A stretch of DNA of 8,952 bases, taken from Candidatus Zhuqueibacterota bacterium 4484_87 (GTDB lineage: Bacteria; Zhuqueibacterota; Zhuqueibacteria; Thermofontimicrobiales; Thermofontimicrobiaceae). The stretch covers positions 1 to 8,952 of the forward strand of contig NATN01000078.1 of assembly GCA_002085355.1 (NCBI GenBank), given 5' to 3'. Of this stretch, positions 6,001 to 8,952 are shown piece after piece (the first letter of the stretch is position 1; each line of letters opens with the position of its first letter). A model generated the notes under the pieces. It was not told where the DNA came from, did not search any database, and saw nothing but the letters and a program-made list of their open reading frames with translations. Position numbers and translations under genes: made by a program.

Positions 6001-8952
6001 GCTCACTTTTGAAGTGGATGTGAGCGAGCAAGCGCACGCTGACTCTGTAACTATTGATGGGTGGATTTCCGGGCAAATCGGGGGAGTGGCAGTTACTGAT
6101 ACATTTTCAATTTTAAAAGGGAAGTGGAAAGTACAAACACCGGCTGAAGTGAAAATTACGCGCGTCTATTCGGTTTTGGACACCGTGTCTCAAGGCGGAC
6201 GAGGAATCGGAGTAAAATTTTATGTCTCCAATATCGGTGAGGCTGGGGCGAATATTACGCTGGATACTTTGAACTTCTGGTCAGTGAACGAAGCCATTGA
6301 TGTAACCAGCGATTATGAAATTTTGCCTGCACCCACGAATCCGACATTTTTAGCAGGATACAGCGTTAACAATACATTTGATTTCACGGTGAATGTTGGC
6401 TCGGCTGCAACATTAGGCACCATAAATATCAACGCTCAAATTGTGGGATCAGATCAAAATTCAGGTGTACAAATCGATGACCTCAATGCCGACACGACGC
6501 ACACCTGGTATGTGAAAAGCGCTCCTGTCGTTGGCATAAAGGGGTTTTATCCCTCGCAAAATCTTGTGACGAAAAACCAGACCGTGCCTTGGTATTTGAC
6601 CCTGATAGTAGAAAATAATGGAGAGACAGACGTTCGCCTAGAAAATAACCCGGTTTCTTTTTTCCTGAAGGGGGTAGATGTTTCCGCTGAGTATCAAGTT
6701 ACCGTTCCGAGCCAATTTAAAAATTCCGGCTCGAATATTTTAGCGGGTAATAGCGCAGATACATTGCTTTACACGGTTACTAATACGGGCTCCAGCACCG
6801 GAGAAATAACAATCCGCGGCAGAGTTTATATGCAGGATCTGGGCACGGGTAATCAAATTATCGATGAAAGCTTGACCGGCGTTTCGGTGTTGCCTTCTGC
6901 TGAATTGAATGTGGCGGGAATTGTCATCTCGCAAAGCAGCGTTACAAAAAATCAAAATCAGGACTGGACAGTTGATGTCGCGCTGGAGAATAAAGGCGGG
7001 ACAGACATTGTCATTGACACGCTGGCTAACAGAAGCTATCTGCGCTTTGGTTCGGCAACAGATTTTCAGGTGCGCCAGCCGTCTTCTTTCCGGGACGGTG
7101 ACTTGACGCTGGAAGCTGGGAAAGTAGATACCTTGACGTTTGTGGTGGATAAAACAACCGCTGCTCCAGGTAACTATTTCATTAATGGGCATTTTAGCGG
7201 CTATCAAGTGACCAGTGGCGATTCGATTTACGCTGATTCACAGGATTCTGCATTAGTGGTTGTAGAAAATCCGGCGAAGGTCAGAATTCATTCATTACAG
7301 AACTTAACGGAAAATTCCCCATACGTAAACACAGGGCAAAATTTTTGGCTGCGCATAAAATTGGAAAATATTGGTCAGGATGAAATTAAGCAAGCGCAGG
7401 TTCATTTGACGACGAACGGTTCATCTTCGATTTCACAATCGACACTAACGTTTACGGATATTCCTGCAACCAGTTCAAAAAGCGATACGTTTTTTATTAC
7501 GGCAGCGAATTCGCCGATTTCTAGTGAGAAGTTTTCGGTTGCCGTCTCACAAGCGGAAGCGGAAAATACAGCCGAAGCAATGGGAGTTGAATTTGCAGCA
7601 GCGCTGGATTCTGTGGAAATTGTTACCATTCAGCAGCCTGCACATTTATCAATAACAAAAATTTCTGCGCCGGACACAGTGCGCGCTTCACAATCGGATC
7701 CGTGGGAAATTAAAATAGCAGTGAGGAATTCGGGAGGGGCGGACATGATTCTGGCAACGCCACAGGCAAGCGATATAGTTTTTTCTGTTGAAGGTGAGCA
7801 AAAGAGTGACTACATCGTTCAACCGCCAACAGAACTTGTCGGCGGCGGCCTTTTGCTTTCCGGCGGCAATAGTGATACTTTAATTTATCTCGTAAATCAT
7901 ACAGGAGAAGATGCCGGAGACGGGGAAATTATTGCACAAATTGCAGGAACGGATAAAAATTCAGGGCAGATCTTGTCGCGGCAGGGGACGCGAAATTTTT
8001 ACATTCGTTCTACTGCGGCGGTTCAGTTGGTTCGCACATTACCAATCTGTCCCAATTATAATTCTCAATTGGATCGCGGCGTTGTCAATCGCGGACAGAA
8101 TTTTAGTGTTCGCGTCTGGGTGAGAAATCTTGGTAGAAAAAAAGTCAAAAACGTACAAGTGCAGCTCGCAACGGACGGGGGCTCAATTATCGCTGAACCA
8201 ATTCGAGAAATTGCGTCGATTGAGCATAACGCGCTTGATTCGTTGGATTTTCAGATAACAGCCAATCCAGCGAGTCCGGTTGATTATGAATTTTTTACCT
8301 CAAAAATAATTTCCGCAAAGGAGTATGACACAAATTTACCGGCAGCGATCGATAACAGCGGTGATGATCGCGCGTTAATTGCAATTACTGATTCCGCGCG
8401 GTTATCCATATCTGCGCATACGGAAAAAGATTTTTCGGTTTATACAATTAATCAGGTTTTTACACTTTACGGAGAAGTTGAAAATATTGGTTCGCCGCCG
8501 GCACTTGTGGACAGTTCGGGAACAATGATGGTACTGGTCCCGCAAGATTATCGGATTATTGTCGGCGAGGATACTTTGCAAAGCAACAATGTTGTTGCAT
8601 TTTATCCGGGAGTCAGTTTTGATTGGCATATTTTAACGCCGGAAATCGCCACAGGCCCTGACACGATAATTGTAACCTTGCTCAATACGCCGCTGGATTT
8701 GAATCTGCTGGAACCGGCGCAGGTTATCAGAGCCAAAGATACGGTTGTTGTCTCGACTGTTGCGACTAATATCCTCGATTCGACTTTTGTCGCGGAGCCC
8801 ATTGGCGCTCGCGACGGAATTTTATCAACGCAGCAGGAATTTACTGTGGAGTCGGATATTCAATTTTCGCCAAACATTGAACAGGTATGGGCGACACTGT
8901 CACTCTCAGCAGTAGATAATGACTATCGTTTCCAGACGCCGAGTGATTCGAC
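1..8952 (+). CDS. Giant modular repeat surface protein (Ig-like and CARDB-like domains), partial at both ends
   Basis: A single frame (first full codon at 2, base 1 finishing the previous codon) is open to the end of the window, giving 2983 complete codons. I read every line in this frame and found no stop or frameshift. Domain order is: Ig-like repeats at residues 1-1618, two copies of another ~98-residue module at 1619-1815, a Big_1/invasin-like domain at 1816-1924, and CARDB-like modules from 1925 onward. The sequence is rich in Thr, Ser, Gly, Asn, Asp and Val, has one cysteine (residue 2683), and shows no hydrophobic membrane stretch or catalytic motif. Families with such tandem beta-sandwich domains are usually exported adhesins, stalks or cell-surface spacers; that role is inferred here. 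Start codon, signal peptide, ribosome binding site and any C-terminal anchor or secretion tail lie outside the window. In-frame internal ATG codons sit within repeats and are not credible starts. I do not recognise a named gene. Confidence 0.95.
2..187 (+). repeat. Partial Ig-like repeat, probably class C (R0)
   Basis: Residues 1-62 are the C-terminal two thirds of an Ig-like copy, beginning near the FSGT strand and carrying DLTST, GNFSNGVWSG and SNNFDV. By its position just before a class A copy, and by its D-L-T turn, it should be class C. The first third lies upstream of the window, so the array continues to the left. Confidence 0.85.
188..1063 (+). repeat. Higher-order repeat unit 1 (A-B-C triplet, 292 codons)
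   Basis: This unit holds class A (residues 63-159), B (160-257) and C (258-354). The A copy shows DNTGT, WTGNVTITK, QTDVRI and GVSNYFNV. The B copy has TQAAG, DITDLTGT, GSFDQGQWSG and a longer TRTSGAQTGSSN hairpin. The C copy has ISAISSPQTAG, DLTGT and GKAGESNAFDV. It is the reference from which the three classes are easiest to tell apart. Confidence 0.88.
1064..1936 (+). repeat. Higher-order repeat unit 2 (A-B-C triplet, 291 codons, most divergent)
   Basis: This unit holds A (residues 355-451), B (452-549) and C (550-645). The A copy keeps the YEN loop and WTG but lacks the class A DNTGT turn (it has DLTTT) and the DVRI strand. The B copy keeps GSFSQGKWSG, matching unit 1, but its usual Q-x-A-G turn is replaced by QTTNEP. 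The C copy is one residue short at 96 and uniquely has WAG instead of WTG or WSG. Class assignment rests on order, lengths and the remaining diagnostic residues. Confidence 0.82.
1937..2812 (+). repeat. Higher-order repeat unit 3 (A-B-C triplet, 292 codons)
   Basis: This unit holds A (residues 646-742), B (743-840) and C (841-937). The A copy has DAYEN, SDNTGT, WTGNVTITK, QTDVRI and SNYFNV. The B copy has the distinctive TIEPQ, WSGNV, RQA and SNDVITVTRT segments. The C copy has VDTF, ISAISSPQTAG, KDADLNTVT and ALGESG. The B and C copies are the nearest relatives of those in unit 4. Confidence 0.9.
2813..3688 (+). repeat. Higher-order repeat unit 4 (A-B-C triplet, 292 codons)
   Basis: This unit holds A (residues 938-1034), B (1035-1132) and C (1133-1229). 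The A copy has DAYEN, SDDTGT, WTGNVTITK, QNDVRI and SNYFNV. The B copy has TIEPQ, WSGNV, RQA and SNDVITVTRT, shared only with unit 3, but its turn is DNSGT, closer to class A than to other B copies. The C copy has VDTF, ISAISSPKTAG, KDADLNTVT and ALGESG, again as in unit 3. A duplication spanning units 3 and 4 is the simplest reading. Confidence 0.9.
3689..4564 (+). repeat. Higher-order repeat unit 5 (A-B-C triplet, 292 codons)
   Basis: This unit holds A (residues 1230-1326), B (1327-1424) and C (1425-1521). The A copy has DVYGN, TDSTGT, WTGNVTITK, QNDVRI and GKQGVSNFFNV. The B copy has DDQFAG, SGTVDISDLSGS, LWSGNV and a long VVKTNGSESGTSN hairpin. The C copy has TSQTAG, DLTGT, IWSG and GKSGESNLFNV. 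The cadence of 97, 98 and 97 residues is exact. Confidence 0.88.
4565..4855 (+). repeat. Last Ig-like repeat, class A (R16), ending the array
   Basis: Residues 1522-1618 form one extra class A copy: LDHF start, SPQIAG, TITAKD, MENTVTSF, ADNTGT, EWTG, TITKKKQNV and GQSNYFNV. The phrase ends with SNYFNV, the class A ending. The next module begins at once, so the array stops after an A copy and not after a full A-B-C unit. Confidence 0.88.
4856..5149 (+). repeat. Second repeat family, copy 1 (~98 residues)
   Basis: Residues 1619-1716 start with VSYLKIMDAAGG and contain G-T-E-I, a strand LTMYAAGFDDYDN, the W-G-V-T-G-T-L-D-P core, G-T-S-V-V-F-E-P, and a final GKIYADSSG plus DSTGTISVG. The next 98 residues repeat this order. 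The W-x-x-[TS]-G core and ending strands suggest another bacterial Ig-like (Big-type) beta-sandwich, but this is not the family of the upstream array. No catalytic residues are evident. Confidence 0.82.
5150..5446 (+). repeat. Second repeat family, copy 2 (~98 residues)
   Basis: Residues 1717-1815 match copy 1 piece by piece: VSYVKIRTAPDGGG, the strand IQLYSAGYDDGDN, V-Q-W-S-S-T-G-D-L-T-P, G-T-S-V-L-F-Q-P, GKIVADHLSAADDTTG and ISV. The aromatic-rich AG[FY]DD segment is strongly conserved between the two copies and may be a ligand or metal-binding loop; this is only a guess from the acidic residues. Confidence 0.82.
5447..5773 (+). other. Big_1/invasin-like Ig domain within the giant protein
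   Basis: Residues 1816-1924 show the order typical of bacterial Ig-like group 1 domains: I-S-L-T-A-S-P-S-V-L, then PADGVSTSAI, LDSDGNRI, a G-T-Q-F-T-V strand, N-M-G-S-I, a DDSGKINFVFQV strand, then GTAFISVSSVNGSASGYT. In invasins and intimins such domains form rigid stalks. Here it joins the two-copy module to the C-terminal array. The assignment is by motif recognition and a profile search would settle it. Confidence 0.75.
5774..6142 (+). other. CARDB-like module 1
   Basis: Residues 1925-2047 start LQIKKIFS and carry NVSQGQNAAPV, IENLG, a strand SSRTLTFEVDV and a final strand ending KGKWKVQTPA. It is the most divergent unit and directly follows the Big_1-like domain. Confidence 0.68.
6143..6523 (+). 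other. CARDB-like module 2
   Basis: Residues 2048-2174 start AEVKITRVYS and contain VSQGGRG, FYVSNIG, AGYSVNNTFDFTV and a GSDQNSG turn late in the unit. The late turn matches module 6 (GTDKNSG), which places it in the X subtype. Confidence 0.72.
6524..6898 (+). other. CARDB-like module 3
   Basis: Residues 2175-2299 start PVVGIKGFYPSQ and contain NLVTKNQTVPW, LIVENNG, LAGNSADTLLYTV and a late GTGNQI turn. Its VTKNQ-x-x-W phrase recurs in module 4, making these two adjacent units the closest pair in the array. Confidence 0.74.
6899..7273 (+). other. CARDB-like module 4
   Basis: Residues 2300-2424 start AELNVAGIVISQ and contain VTKNQNQDW, VALENKG, LEAGKVDTLTFVV, GHFSGYQVTSG and a closing LVVVENPA. 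It belongs to the X subtype with modules 2, 3 and 6. Confidence 0.74.
7274..7639 (+). other. CARDB-like module 5
   Basis: Residues 2425-2546 start AKVRIHSLQN and contain VNTGQNFWLRIKLENIG, IKQAQVHLTTNG, SKSDTFFITA and a late AEAENTAEAM segment. The GQNF-x-[LV]-R strand and [QV]VHL or QVQL strand pair it with module 7 (Y subtype); it lacks the GxDxNSG turn. Confidence 0.74.
7640..8017 (+). other. CARDB-like module 6
   Basis: Residues 2547-2672 start AHLSITKISAPD and contain RASQSDPWEI, VRNSGG, LSGGNSDTLIYLV, AQIAGTDKNSG and a closing RNFYIRSTA. Its GNSDTLIY and GTDKNSG segments match modules 3 and 2, marking it as X subtype between two Y-subtype units. Confidence 0.74.
8018..8395 (+). other. 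CARDB-like module 7, containing the only visible cysteine
   Basis: Residues 2673-2798 start AVQLVRTLPIC and contain VVNRGQNFSVRVWVRNLG, VKNVQVQLATDG, DSLDFQITA and an Asp-rich NSGDDRALIAIT ending. The cysteine is residue 2683 (codon at 8048). It pairs with module 5. Confidence 0.74.
8396..8767 (+). other. CARDB-like module 8
   Basis: Residues 2799-2922 start ARLSISAHTEKD and contain INQVFTLYGEVENIG, an FYPGVSFDWHIL strand, a TGPDTIIVTLL strand and a closing DTVVVSTVAT. The N-x-G strand is kept but the later part differs from modules 2-7, suggesting the array is nearing a change of domain type. Confidence 0.65.
8768..8952 (+). other. Start of a further module, cut by the window edge
   Basis: From residue 2923 the sequence continues with FVAEPIGARDG, STQQEFTV and a strand VWATLSLS before the window ends. 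The STQQEFTV phrase has the place of the Q-N-F or Q-x-F strand in the other modules, so this is probably a ninth CARDB-like unit; too little is visible to be sure. Confidence 0.55.

Larger units (their letters stand above)
5774..8952 (+). repeat. C-terminal array of CARDB-like modules: eight full plus one partial
   Basis: Residues 1925-2983 divide at short alanine or proline-starting strands (for example A-E-V-K-I, A-E-L-N-V, A-K-V-R-I, A-H-L-S-I, A-V-Q-L-V, A-R-L-S-I) into units of 122-127 residues. Each has a strand ending in an N-x-G motif (IENLG, VSNIG, VENNG, LENKG, LENIG, VRNSG, VRNLG, VENIG), which is typical of CARDB and related adhesion-type beta-sandwiches. Many then show an S-D-T-L-like strand and a late G-x-x-x-S-G-like turn. 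Order, length and motif agree over all units; sequence identity between units is low. The array runs off the right edge. Confidence 0.8.

Noticed and set aside
6740..7207. 155-residue minus-strand open frame
   Set aside because: It is antisense to CARDB-like modules 3 and 4, whose forward frame is intact and has clear domain patterns.
370..8123. Plus-strand frames in other phases (370-648, 948-1163, 1806-2036, 3927-4217, 6909-7106, 7911-8123)
   Set aside because: All are out of phase with the long frame, have unlikely composition, and overlap intact domains.
1..8952. A new defence, secretion or biosynthetic multi-gene system
   Set aside because: Only one gene is visible, with no enzyme motif or partner gene. 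Calling a system from this window would be unsupported.

Overview
The whole window lies inside one very large gene. On the + strand, the frame whose first full codon begins at position 2 runs to the last base without a stop, giving at least 2983 complete codons. Neither the start nor the stop codon is in view. There is no intergenic space, and I see no RNA gene, terminator, mobile element or second gene. Residue numbers below count from the codon at position 2.

The product reads as a modular, secreted or cell-surface protein made almost entirely of beta-sandwich domains. Residues 1-1618 are 16 full and one partial copies of a ~97-residue Ig-like repeat. The copies are not equivalent. They fall into three classes (A 97, B 98, C 97 residues) in strict A-B-C order, forming five full higher-order units of about 292 residues (876 bp), with a partial C before them and an extra A after them. 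Residues 1619-1815 are two copies of a different ~98-residue module. Residues 1816-1924 resemble a bacterial Ig-like group 1 (Big_1/invasin-type) domain. From residue 1925 to the window edge there are eight full ~122-127-residue modules and the start of a ninth; they resemble CARDB-type adhesion-related domains.

The composition is rich in Thr, Ser, Gly, Asn, Asp and Val, and only one cysteine appears in 2983 residues, which fits an exported protein. No catalytic motif was recognised. The likely role is adhesion, or a stalk or spacer at the surface, but this is inferred from domain type only. The secretion signal and any C-terminal sorting or anchor domain would lie outside the window.

Mid-range base composition (judged by eye, not counted) and the Big-like plus CARDB-like architecture would suit an uncultured or environmental bacterium, for example of the Bacteroidetes/Calditrichota/Marinimicrobia sphere. 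This taxonomic guess is weak. I found no multi-gene system; the notable content is the internal organisation of this giant gene.
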